NCBI GenBank assembly: GCA_023229385.1
Contig: JALNZI010000003.1
Location: forward strand, 87,854 to 135,678
From: Candidatus Omnitrophota bacterium
Lineage (GTDB): Bacteria; Omnitrophota; Gorgyraeia; Gygaellales; Profunditerraquicolaceae
Length of the DNA: 47,825 bases
Direction: 5' to 3'
This document shows positions 31,573 to 37,862 of the stretch, one piece after another (the first letter of the stretch is position 1; each line of letters opens with the position of its first letter). The translations under genes and the position numbers were made by a program. The notes under the pieces were generated by a model. It saw only the letters and a program-made list of their open reading frames with translations, was not told where the DNA came from and did no database searches.

Positions 31573-31733
31573 TATTTATTCCTTTTATGACTGATATGAT
31601 ATTTCTTACAATATGGACATTTATAAGTATATAAATTTTTATAATGTTTAAGTCTTTTAATAGTTCTTAAAGCTACTTGTTCAGTTTTATATTGTTTTTT
31701 ACTTGAACACATTAAAAATTCTGTATAATTCAT
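31572..31733 (-). CDS. 53-residue zinc-finger protein
   Basis: MNYTEFLMCSSKKQYKTEQ leads to a basic linker and then KCPYCKKYHISHKRNK, a CxxC-x4-HxxH zinc finger common in short phage proteins. It probably binds nucleic acid. Stop and start abut the neighbours by one to three bases. Confidence 0.65.
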   Translation of the reverse strand: MNYTEFLMCSSKKQYKTEQVALRTIKRLKHYKNLYTYKCPYCKKYHISHKRNK

Positions 31734-31735
31734 AA

Positions 31736-32203
31736 TTAATAAGAAGAGTTAAAAGCTTTATAAAATGTATTAATAATTTTCTTTTCTAAGAGTTCTTCAA
31801 CAGATGTAAAATAACAATTTACCATTGTAGATAAGAATGGATGTTGTTTATGCATATCATCAGTTGTAATCATAAGTATTGGTAATTTCGCTTCATATGC
31901 AAATGCAATCTCTAGAATGGTCCCTACGTTGACCCTGTCAGAACCAAAGTTATCCATATTAACGATAAAAAGATTACTTATTCTTATAGCATTATAATCT
32001 TTTATAAATATAGCTGATGGTGGTATATTTGAAGTTAATCCAGAGATGTTATCTTCTCCATTAAGCGGATTAAGAAAACATACATCTCCATAATTTTTAC
32101 CACTATTTTTCCAATTACTATAATGATCAATTATTTGAGATCTCCATGCACGACAAAGATCTATTTCTTTTTCCGAGATAATTCCAGCAAGATAAATTTT
32201 CAT
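31736..32203 (-). CDS. Nucleoside 2-deoxyribosyltransferase-like protein
   Basis: In 155 residues: KIYLAGII at the N-terminus, CRAWRSQI, FLNPLNGED, ISNLFIVNMDNFG (about residue 78) and VGTILEIAFAYEAKLPILMIT (about 92). The E in GTILEIAFAY corresponds to the catalytic glutamate of the family, which swaps the base between deoxynucleosides or hydrolyses nucleotides. It fits the nucleotide-handling set with the PurZ-like and dUTPase-like genes. Confidence 0.75.
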   Translation of the reverse strand: MKIYLAGIISEKEIDLCRAWRSQIIDHYSNWKNSGKNYGDVCFLNPLNGEDNISGLTSNIPPSAIFIKDYNAIRISNLFIVNMDNFGSDRVNVGTILEIAFAYEAKLPILMITTDDMHKQHPFLSTMVNCYFTSVEELLEKKIINTFYKAFNSSY

Positions 32204-32445
32204 AAGTTAGTTTCTATATGTTCATGACATTGTTTACTTGCATTAAGTAATGACCATTTTAGAAGGTATTCTACAGTTATTTTACTTAGATCTAAGTTAC
32301 CATCTTCTTTTTTTGCAATGTCTATTGGTGTTTTACTAGATCTAGAAGCATTTTGTAAATCTTCTATAAGTTCAACTAGATTATCAAACATACGCTTATG
32401 AAGATCTAGATGACTCTCTTTCCAAAGACCTTGTATAATTGACAT
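32200..32445 (-). CDS. Hypothetical 81-residue protein
   Basis: Starts MSIIQGLWKESHLDLHKRMF, with a second helical part (LSKITVEYLLKWSLLNASKQC). Short, mostly helical, no known motif. Overlaps by 1-4 bases with the BRCT gene and the deoxyribosyltransferase-like gene. Confidence 0.55.
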   Translation of the reverse strand: MSIIQGLWKESHLDLHKRMFDNLVELIEDLQNASRSSKTPIDIAKKEDGNLDLSKITVEYLLKWSLLNASKQCHEHIETNL

Positions 32446-32711
32446 TATAACTCCAAATCTTTGTAACTAATTATTTTAACATCTCTTGCTTTAGCAACAT
32501 TTATTTTAGTCATTCCAGGATCATTTCCAACTATAAGATAATCTGTATAACTTCTAACTGTAGAATTATTTTTTACATAATATGTTTTATTTAAATATAT
32601 TTCAAATTCTATTCTTGTATATCCTGGAATAGTTCCTGTTACACAAATATTTTTATATTTAAGATCTATTTTTTGTTTTGGTTCTTGATCTCTACGTAAG
32701 TTTATACCCAT
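32445..32711 (-). CDS. Stand-alone BRCT-domain protein, N-terminal INLRRD
   Basis: After MGINLRRDQEPKQK the 88-residue protein is a BRCT domain: KNICVTGTIPGYTR (strand plus G-T), TYYVKNNSTVRSYTDYLIVG and a TKINVAKARDVKIISY end, matching the C-terminal BRCT of NAD-dependent ligases (S-x-x-T-x-x-L-V-x-G...K-A...G-x-x-I). BRCT domains bind DNA ends or phosphopeptides. The tag codons (AAC TTA CGT AGA GAT) lie after the ATG and so are not a ribosome binding site. Confidence 0.75.
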   Translation of the reverse strand: MGINLRRDQEPKQKIDLKYKNICVTGTIPGYTRIEFEIYLNKTYYVKNNSTVRSYTDYLIVGNDPGMTKINVAKARDVKIISYKDLEL

Positions 32712-33121
32712 TAATTACCACAGCATGATTTAGGTTGTTTAAGTAATTCTTCAGTTTTAGTTTTATTAGTTTTAAAATTAACTATTAACTTATTTTTAAG
32801 TTCTTTAGCTATCTGACAATATTCAAGTTCAAGTCTTAGTAAATTTTTATTTTCTTCAGAAAAGTCTATTGGACAAGATATATTTAATATATAATCTTGA
32901 TCTTTAAGTAAAACTATTTCTTCAAATATATTTACGTTTATATTGTTAATTCTACAGAATGAAATTATATGACCGCCGACACATAGACCGAGTGATGATA
33001 ATAATAACTCTAGAGGTGTATGAAAATATAAATTACTTGATGTCTTTCCTCGTATAGGAACTTTTCCTACTGAAGTAATATTAATAATGTTATTTTTATC
33101 TCTCAGATTAACTGTTATCAT
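32711..33121 (-). CDS. OsmC/Ohr-like protein, N-terminal VNLRD
   Basis: The 136-residue protein reads HTPLELLLSSLGLCVGGHI (first OsmC cysteine, about residue 47) and LRLELEYCQIAKELKN (second cysteine, about 103), the redox pair of OsmC/Ohr thiol peroxidases, which reduce organic hydroperoxides. It starts MITVNLRDKNN and ends in a Cys pair (PKSCCGN). OsmC genes are unusual in phages; a protective or thiol-transfer role is possible. Confidence 0.75.
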   Translation of the reverse strand: MITVNLRDKNNIINITSVGKVPIRGKTSSNLYFHTPLELLLSSLGLCVGGHIISFCRINNINVNIFEEIVLLKDQDYILNISCPIDFSEENKNLLRLELEYCQIAKELKNKLIVNFKTNKTKTEELLKQPKSCCGN

Positions 33122-33147
33122 TGTTCTATTTGTCCACTGCCATTTAA

Positions 33148-33369
33148 TTATAAATTATGACTTTTATCGATACTTGGATATAATTCTAACTTTCCGTAAT
33201 AATTAATACTTAATATATTTCCAGCATTATATTCATAAGTTCCATCTTTATTAACTATTGATAAAACTACACGATTATTATCTCTAAATAGTCTTAAGTA
33301 TATTGGTGGTTTATTTTCTAATTGTAATTCAACTATTTCTTTTTCATCATAAGCTCGTAGATTAAGCAT
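33148..33369 (-). CDS. Hypothetical protein with N-terminal MLNLRAYD
   Basis: A 73-residue protein beginning MLNLRAYDEKEIVELQLEN, a looser copy of the recurrent peptide. The rest is a small beta fold (YLRLFRDNNRVVLSIVNK). No family recognised. It starts 3 bases after the PurZ-like stop and is followed by 26 bases without a gene. Confidence 0.55.
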   Translation of the reverse strand: MLNLRAYDEKEIVELQLENKPPIYLRLFRDNNRVVLSIVNKDGTYEYNAGNILSINYYGKLELYPSIDKSHNL

Positions 33370-33372
33370 ATT

Positions 33373-34347
33373 TTATCCTATTTCTTTAATATCATTTATA
33401 GTTGGACCATAACCAAACCATGATATTTTTGAGATGTTATTTAATCTAGAATAAAATTCATTACAATTATCTTTATTAAGATAATTAATAAAATTCATAA
33501 ATACATTAGTTACACCATTCATTAAACAAGATTCTTTATATTGTTCAATAGAAAAAGAAAATAATCTTCTTACTTTTTTACTAATAGTTGTTAATTCTGG
33601 TACTTGCTTAATATCATTCCAGGTTATTTCATGTTGGTCTTGATAATATGGTCCTGAATAACCAATCATATTACCTATATTATCAAAATGATTAGCAACT
33701 CTAATTGGATAAGTACGCATACAAGCTATAATTTTATCGACCCATTGAATAGGAATTCCTGCATCAGCTAATCCTTGTTGTGGACTTGTATTACGGCTAG
33801 TACAATAAGGATAAAATCCATGATTTAGTGATAATGAATGTCCTTGTGGTATTGCTAATTGAATATGTTTACATGATTTTAACAATTCAAACCAATTTCT
33901 TGCACTAATTGTAAATTCTGGTAATATTTTATTAGCAGTATTTATATTTTTAGGATCTCTATTTATTTTTTGAATAATAGAAGTACTAGTACCTCTCATA
34001 GTAGATCCTATTTGTATTAAATTCTTTTCTTTTTCTATATTATTTTCAGTTATTATTGTTGCATTTTCATGAATTAGAATTTTTGCATCTTTAGGAAGAA
34101 GTGCTTGCTCTTTCCAAAAATCAGTTATATTAATGATTGATCCTGGTGATAATAAATGTAAACATGGTGCATTAGTAGCAAATGTTGTCCATTTATTACC
34201 ATTTGAATCAAAACCTCCAGAATTTGGACCAAAATTACTTACAATTGTATCTGGATTATATTTATGAAAATAATATTCATTAAAAAGTCGTTTACCTTCA
34301 CTACCATATTGTCCACCAAAAATTATATCTACCTTTGGATTATTCAT
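33373..34347 (-). CDS. purZ-like: PurZ/PurA-like adenylosuccinate synthetase-superfamily enzyme
   Basis: The 324-residue protein starts DIIFGGQYGSEGKR. In PurA the residue after G is the catalytic Asp (GDEGKG); PurZ enzymes, which make the precursor of 2-aminoadenine (base Z), have Ser as here (S16). IGSTMRGTSTS, YCTSRNTSPQQGLADAG and MRTYPIRVA follow the short archaeal/PurZ-type subfamily and about 325 residues fits it. A second oddity is GPNSGG (residues 40-45) where PurA has GHNAGH, so the usual catalytic His is absent. Either Z-DNA synthesis or a diverged nucleotide ligase is possible. Superfamily sure, exact substrate not. Confidence 0.75.
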   Translation of the reverse strand: MNNPKVDIIFGGQYGSEGKRLFNEYYFHKYNPDTIVSNFGPNSGGFDSNGNKWTTFATNAPCLHLLSPGSIINITDFWKEQALLPKDAKILIHENATIITENNIEKEKNLIQIGSTMRGTSTSIIQKINRDPKNINTANKILPEFTISARNWFELLKSCKHIQLAIPQGHSLSLNHGFYPYCTSRNTSPQQGLADAGIPIQWVDKIIACMRTYPIRVANHFDNIGNMIGYSGPYYQDQHEITWNDIKQVPELTTISKKVRRLFSFSIEQYKESCLMNGVTNVFMNFINYLNKDNCNEFYSRLNNISKISWFGYGPTINDIKEIG

Positions 34348-34348
34348 A

Positions 34349-35842
34349 TTATCCTATATCATAATTTTCAATAGTTTTAACTAAATTATTTTCACCTTGT
34401 TCTACAACTGAAATATAATCAAGTACTTTATCACTCCATCCAGCTATAAGATTGACGTTATTACCAATTACTTTTATACTTCCATGCCCAGCTAGATCTA
34501 TTGAATGAATCCACATGTTTTTATTTTTAGTTTTGAGCTGAGATGCATATCTTTGAGTATCTGAAGTTCTATAATCATAAGAGCTATCATTATAACATTG
34601 CATATCTGAAAATATAATAACTCTATCAATAGGTTCATTTAAACTGTTAAGTACTTTAAACGCTTCATGAAGATTAGTACTATGACCTACTCCAGAATGC
34701 TCTAGTTTAGAAATATTATCAAATATACTTGCTTTTGTTGAAAGATGTATAATTTTAGCAGTTTCTCCAAATGGAACAGCTATAGAGTTATCACAAAATT
34801 TAACTGCTGCTGATGCTAAAAGATTACCAATTTGTCTCATTTGAACAATACTATCTTTTGAAATAGTACTATCCATACTACCACTTTCATCAGTTATAAT
34901 AGCAGTAGTTCCAGATAATTTAGGAAGATTTTCAAATGAAATCAATAGTGCATCTTCAATAGTATCTAGAACTTTTGTACATCTAGTTTTACCAAGAGTT
35001 TCAACCATTTTATAAGCAGAGAAAAATCTAAATGGAAGTTGTTTAGATTTACGTACTTCTTCTGGATTCTTAAGTATGTTGCATACTTTATCTAGATGAA
35101 TGTCTGAAATATTATTTTCAAGCATATTTTTAAGATTACGTAAAAGCATCATATATCCAGCTTTACTATCTATAATCTCTTCCCATACTTTTTTACTTTG
35201 ACCTTTTTCTGAAAGTATTGTTTCTCTTGTTTTAGGAGTTTTAAGACGATCTTCTATAAGACGTTTCCAAAGATCAGCTTGTTCCTGATCTTTAGGTTTT
35301 GGTCGACATAAAAGTAATGCGTCTTTAAGCTTTACAGTGCTTTTAGAGCCTTTGTATCGTGAGAGGCTATATTCATCAAACTTTGGAAATACATCTGCTA
35401 TACCTCTTCGTAAGCTTCTAGGAATAGGATTAACTTGTCTTTTACCTAAAGATAGATGATAAGCTAAGATATTAGTAATATCATCAACTCGTTCAATGAT
35501 TTTACTGATCATTTTACGAACAATTCTATTACCTTTAGCACCTTTTGCTACTTCTGCGGCAAGTACATGAGATACACTACGCATATGAAATTCATTACGT
35601 GCGTAACAAGCAAGTCGTGCTACAAATTCAGGATCTTCAGATATAACTCTACGTGCTACTGAAATAAGTTCTGAAGTATTATCTCCATAAAATTTAGGTT
35701 CATTAATGAAACTGGTGAGTACTTCTGTTACGAGTTTTTCTTTATCTTTAAGATCATAAGCGAGTCCACCAGCTTTATTTATTGTTTTTCTAGTAGTAAT
35801 TGTTGATCTACCAGTACTAACTGCTTTTGTATTTGCTTTCAT
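34349..35842 (-). CDS. rsr-like: Ro60 (TROVE + vWA) RNA-binding protein
   Basis: The 497-residue protein has the TROVE HEAT-repeat ring (SELISVARRVISEDPEFVAR, RSVSHVLAAEVAKG, HLSLGKRQVNPIPRSLRRGI) and a C-terminal vWA domain with intact MIDAS DESGSMDS (about residue 319), then IIFSDMQCYND. Ro60/Rsr binds Y RNAs on the outer surface and misfolded RNA ends in the central hole; bacterial versions work with PNPase and RNA repair. It lies downstream of a tRNA-like RNA cluster with a Y-like hairpin, the context expected if it binds those RNAs. Confidence 0.92.
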   Translation of the reverse strand: MKANTKAVSTGRSTITTRKTINKAGGLAYDLKDKEKLVTEVLTSFINEPKFYGDNTSELISVARRVISEDPEFVARLACYARNEFHMRSVSHVLAAEVAKGAKGNRIVRKMISKIIERVDDITNILAYHLSLGKRQVNPIPRSLRRGIADVFPKFDEYSLSRYKGSKSTVKLKDALLLCRPKPKDQEQADLWKRLIEDRLKTPKTRETILSEKGQSKKVWEEIIDSKAGYMMLLRNLKNMLENNISDIHLDKVCNILKNPEEVRKSKQLPFRFFSAYKMVETLGKTRCTKVLDTIEDALLISFENLPKLSGTTAIITDESGSMDSTISKDSIVQMRQIGNLLASAAVKFCDNSIAVPFGETAKIIHLSTKASIFDNISKLEHSGVGHSTNLHEAFKVLNSLNEPIDRVIIFSDMQCYNDSSYDYRTSDTQRYASQLKTKNKNMWIHSIDLAGHGSIKVIGNNVNLIAGWSDKVLDYISVVEQGENNLVKTIENYDIG

Positions 35843-35899
35843 GACACCCTCCGTAAGAGATTATATTTTTAATAAAGGTTAATATATAACCAATATAGG

Positions 35900-36130
35900 T
35901 TAATTTATAAACATTAAAATTATCCAAGTAAATATTGCTAAAGGAATTGATAATTGTCCTATTGCTGGACAGAAACCTATAAGCGAACCTTGCCACCAAA
36001 CTATAGCATCTGGTTTTCCCATAAAATTTAACCAACTATTAATCGTATAAGGCCAACATATTGCTCCAATAATAGCACTTATAAGTAATATAAAAATAAA
36101 TCCACCACAACTGGTTTTAACTGAAGCCAT
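35900..36130 (-). CDS. Small two-span membrane protein
   Basis: From the ATG at 36130 (AAAGGAGAATTTT upstream) the protein has 76 residues: MASVKTSCGGFIFILLISA begins the first span, a loop reads GKPDAIVWWQGSLIGFCP, and the second span (IPLAIFTWIILMFIN) ends the protein. It is not a recognised holin. The 57 bases between its stop and the Ro60 gene contain AACC/GGTT mini-hairpins and the Ro60 GGAGGG ribosome binding site. Confidence 0.65.
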   Translation of the reverse strand: MASVKTSCGGFIFILLISAIIGAICWPYTINSWLNFMGKPDAIVWWQGSLIGFCPAIGQLSIPLAIFTWIILMFIN

Positions 36131-36159
36131 AAAATTCTCCTTTAAGTTAAAATAAAAAA

Positions 36160-36222
36160 TAGCGGAAAAATCGATAAATGTATTTTTTTCACACAAGAAG
36201 TAACATTTATCAGCATCCGCTA
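36160..36222 (-). ncRNA. Y-RNA-like hairpin, or terminator of the tRNA cluster
   Basis: Terminal helix TAGCGGA/TCCGCTA (36216-36222 with 36160-36166), an asymmetric internal loop (TGCT versus GATTTT), an upper helix GATAAATGT/ACATTTATC (36203-36211 with 36173-36181), a 21-base pyrimidine-then-A loop, and a TTTTTTATTTT tail. Y RNAs bound by Ro60 have the same plan: 5'/3' helix, bulge, second helix, large loop, oligo-U end. An intrinsic terminator would also fit, so the Y-RNA reading rests on the Ro60 gene 300 bases away. Confidence 0.5.
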
Positions 36223-36230
36223 AAGTTATA

Positions 36231-36335
36231 CAATAGTAATAAGAATCGAACTTACCTTTACGATACGTCTATCGATTAGTCTTCCAATAGGACTAGTCCT
36301 CGTGAGACCATGTTCCCCAGATCATCATACTATTG
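36231..36335 (-). ncRNA. 105-base tRNA-like RNA with T-arm and inserted hairpins
   Basis: The ends pair (CAATAGT/ACTATTG) and the 3' side carries a standard T-arm GTAAG-TTCGATT-CTTAT (36239-36255). The rest is unlike a normal tRNA: a GG-containing D-like loop, a TGGTC-TCACGAG-GACTA hairpin, a GTCC...GGAAGAC hairpin and CGATA-GACG-TATCG before the T-arm. At 105 bases it exceeds class II tRNAs (85-95). It may be a tRNA with an insertion in the anticodon loop or a tRNA-mimicking Y RNA. Confidence 0.5.
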
Positions 36336-36342
36336 TTTGTTA

Positions 36343-36462
36343 TAATAATATAGCGTGTTATTACACCAAAAAACTACCATTCAGATTAGCTTTATTTCAG
36401 CCACTCGCTTTTCATTTACTCATTAAAGATGCTCTACTATTAAGGCTACTACTATATTATTA
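36343..36462 (-). ncRNA. 120-base closed structured RNA with D-arm-like segment
   Basis: An 11-base perfect helix (36343-36353 with 36452-36462) closes the element. Just inside the 5' side is TAGCCTTAATAGTAGAGCA, close to a tRNA D-arm (TAGCTCA..GGTAGAGCA) but without the GG pair. Further hairpins are TTTA-ATGAG-TAAA, GCT-GAAATAA-AGC and GTGT/ACAC next to the 3' helix. There is no TTC T-loop. It could be a degenerate tRNA or a distinct RNA; no family recognised. Confidence 0.5.
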
Positions 36463-36487
36463 AAGTTAAAAAATAAACGGTAAAAGC

Positions 36488-36588
36488 ATTTTTAGTATTT
36501 TACGTGCTCTAACCAACTGAGCTATCTATTAGAATCTAATAGAAAAGGACTCGAACCTTTGACATCGTCATATGAAGTAACTAAAAAT
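36488..36588 (-). tRNA. Circularly permuted tRNA gene 1
   Basis: In transcript order the element reads: outer strand ATTTTTAGT, loop containing CAT, TGACG (anticodon 3' stem), ATGTC, T-arm AAAGG-TTCGAGT-CCTTT (36544-36560), acceptor 3' strand TCTATTA, 5-base loop, acceptor 5' strand TAATAGA, TA, D-arm GCTC-AGTTGGTTA-GAGC (36506-36522), A, CGTAA (anticodon 5' stem), AAT, outer strand ACTAAAAAT. The 3' half thus precedes the 5' half, and the ends pair beyond the anticodon. The anticodon stem has one A.G mismatch. Identity cannot be fixed without knowing the cleavage sites. Confidence 0.7.
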
Positions 36589-36609
36589 AACAACCGTTTA
36601 ATATATAAA

Positions 36610-36703
36610 AATGAGAAAATCTATTAAAGTTATGGCCCATGCCGTATAAGAAAAATCTTATACTTAGAATCGAACTAAGAAGTAGCTCTAATATACACTC
36701 ATT
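36610..36703 (-). tRNA. Circularly permuted tRNA gene 2
   Basis: Same plan as gene 1: outer helix AATGAG/CTCATT, anticodon 3' stem TAGAG, variable CTACTT, T-arm CTTAG-TTCGATT-CTAAG (36663-36679), acceptor TATAAGA, 4-base loop TTTT, acceptor TCTTATA, short D-arm GGC-ATGG-GCC, anticodon 5' stem CTTTA. The anticodon stem pairs fully (one G.U) and extends by ATA/TAT. The D-arm is smaller than usual, so folding as a full tRNA is less certain here. Confidence 0.6.
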
Positions 36704-36716
36704 ATAATTTACAAAA

Positions 36717-36797
36717 AGTGGGAAAATTTAAAAGTCTTGGTAAGTTTCCTTACCTTCTGATATGTATAGTAGAAGTAAGACTTTTTAAACACCCACT
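36717..36797 (-). ncRNA. 81-base three-way-junction RNA
   Basis: AGTGGG/CCCACT and AAAAGTCTT/AAGACTTTT form a long basal helix. It carries two hairpins: CTTCT with AGAAG around a 12-base loop, and GGTAAG-GAAA-CTTACC with a GAAA tetraloop. There is no T-loop or D-arm. It lies between two permuted tRNAs and has no coding potential. Function unknown; the tetraloop and junction suggest a stable tertiary fold. Confidence 0.55.
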
Positions 36798-36823
36798 AAA
36801 TTAAATAAGATCGACAAAAATTA

Positions 36824-36925
36824 TAGCAGTCTTTTTATACGGTCGCCTTACCACTTGGCTATAGATAACAAGTTATCTAGTAAGATTCGAACTTACGGTA
36901 ACTGTTCCAATGGAAGTATCTGCTA
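36824..36925 (-). tRNA. Circularly permuted tRNA gene 3, possibly Gln
   Basis: Order: outer TAGCAG, a 14-base segment ending ATTGGA, ACAGT, TACC, T-arm GTAAG-TTCGAAT-CTTAC (36880-36896), acceptor TAGATAA, 4-base loop CTTG, acceptor TTATCTA, TA, D-arm GCC-AAGTGGTAA-GGC (36845-36859), G, ACCGT, ATAAAAAGA, outer CTGCTA. The D-arm is Gln/Leu-like. Joining ACCGT-AT to TTGGA-ACAGT would give a seven-base loop with anticodon TTG (Gln), at the cost of one C.A mismatch; this joining point is inference. Confidence 0.7.
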
Positions 36926-36944
36926 AAAACATCCGACCTTAAAG

Positions 36945-37349
36945 TTACTGTTTTGATTTGAAATGCAATTCTCTATGACAATTTGCACATAAAATTATAC
37001 ATTTATCTATTTCTTCTAATATTTTTGTCTTTGAACATCTTCCCATCATTGATACTTCAAAATCTTTATTAGCTGGATCTACATGATGAAAATCTAACAC
37101 ATACCATCTATCATCTCTGCAGTTTTTACAAGATAAAGTTTTCTTTAAGTCAATATACCACTCTCGTATTCCATTTTCGTATGTCTTTCTTGTATTTTTT
37201 TCTTCTATTTTATGATCTTGATAATATTTTAGTCTTCTTTTAGTTGAACAGTCAATACAGTACGGTTGTAGTACTGTTTTGGTTTTTAATTTTCTTTTCC
37301 AAAATTTATCATCATCTAAATGTCTATTACATTTTTTGCAATATTTCAT
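36945..37349 (-). CDS. HNH homing-type endonuclease in the tRNA cluster
   Basis: The 134-residue protein has CKKCNRHLDDDKF and CIDCSTKRR zinc knuckles, then WYVLDFHHVDPANKDF (about residue 82, the catalytic H-H) and CIILCANCHRELHF (about 113), a complete HNH treble clef with extra N-terminal zinc ribbon. AGGAGG precedes its ATG. It lies directly between a tRNA-Asp 5' half and the permuted tRNAs, a typical homing-endonuclease site, and could have broken or rearranged the tRNA genes. Confidence 0.85.
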   Translation of the reverse strand: MKYCKKCNRHLDDDKFWKRKLKTKTVLQPYCIDCSTKRRLKYYQDHKIEEKNTRKTYENGIREWYIDLKKTLSCKNCRDDRWYVLDFHHVDPANKDFEVSMMGRCSKTKILEEIDKCIILCANCHRELHFKSKQ

Positions 37350-37388
37350 AGTGACCTCCTATATTTAGTATAGGCTGTCATTTATATT

Positions 37389-37432
37389 TTTGATTGACAA
37401 TCAAGTGCATTAACCAACTATGCTAATATATC
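37389..37432 (-). tRNA. tRNA-Asp(GTC) 5' half without T-arm
   Basis: On the minus strand: D-arm GCAT-AGTTGGTTA-ATGC, then anticodon arm CTTGA-TTGTCAA-TCAAA with U33 and anticodon GTC. No T-arm or 3' acceptor strand follows; instead there is a CCTATA/TATAGG hairpin and the HNH ribosome binding site. The 5' end overlaps the stop of the 37418-37693 gene. It is either a remnant cut by the HNH insertion or a split-tRNA half. Confidence 0.55.
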
Positions 37433-37693
37433 ATTAAAGTATCCGTTTTCAAAATCATTCAATAAATGTACACCATTAGTAAAATTATATTTAAAATCTG
37501 TAGATTTTACATATTCAAGAAAAAGTGGTTGTTCAGTAACAGAAAAACCATCATAACTACCATTTTTAAATATAACGCTTATTGCAGTACCAAGTCCATC
37601 AAAGTCTGGATATTCGTCATAAACGTATCCTAGAGTATTTATTGGATTTGCTAGACAAAGTACTTTAAGTTTTACTATATCTCCAATTTTCAT
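37418..37693 (-). CDS. Conserved hypothetical protein (MKIGDIVKLKV family)
   Basis: The 91-residue protein starts MKIGDIVKLKVLCLANPINT and has VIFKNGSYDGFSVTEQPLFL, then a HLLNDFENGYF end. I recall this pattern (G-D-x-V-K-L-K-V-x-C-L, E/K-N-G-x-Y-D-G-F) in phage and plasmid proteins with no known function. The last codons form part of the tRNA-Asp half D-arm. A GGATTTTT site precedes the ATG. Confidence 0.65.
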   Translation of the reverse strand: MKIGDIVKLKVLCLANPINTLGYVYDEYPDFDGLGTAISVIFKNGSYDGFSVTEQPLFLEYVKSTDFKYNFTNGVHLLNDFENGYFNDILA

Positions 37694-37731
37694 AAAAATC
37701 CTTAAATAAATTATAATATAATGAAAAAAGC

Positions 37732-37823
37732 TAGAACAGAGATTGTCGGCTATACGACTTTAAGTATTACTTAAAGCTCTGAATTTCACGTTTATACAAA
37801 TTATAAAAGAAGTAACTGTTCTA
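37732..37823 (-). ncRNA. 92-base four-way-junction RNA
   Basis: TAGAACAG/CTGTTCTA closes an element with three internal hairpins: TTTATA-ATTTG-TATAAA, CTTTAAG-TAATA-CTTAAAG and TCG-TATAGC-CGA. The cloverleaf-like plan and 92-base length recall tRNA, but no D- or T-loop sequence is present. An extended -10 box lies just upstream, suggesting it starts its own transcript ahead of the 37418-37693 gene. No known family recognised. Confidence 0.55.
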
Positions 37824-37831
37824 AAACATCC

Positions 37832-37837
37832 ATTATA
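37832..37837 (-). promoter_or_regulatory. Candidate extended -10 promoter
   Basis: TGATATAATG (an extended TG-n-TATAAT) sits 8 bases before the 92-base RNA and after the cREC gene. The region further upstream is AT-rich without a clear -35 box. It is the best promoter-like site noticed, but AT-rich sequence gives many chance matches. Confidence 0.35.
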
Positions 37838-37862
37838 TCATAAAAATTAAAAATAAATTAAG

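Noticed and set aside
35817..36035. 72-residue frame overlapping the membrane protein
   Set aside because: No ribosome binding site; it overlaps the membrane-protein gene and the Ro60 start in a different frame.
36231..36462. Group I intron or tmRNA spanning the two tRNA-like elements
   Set aside because: No P3/P7 core sequences, no tag reading frame and the two elements have separate closing helices.
36580..36600. UCA (stop-reading) anticodon for permuted tRNA 1
   Set aside because: It depends on an assumed ligation point, position 33 would be A, and TGA is used freely as a stop in this window.
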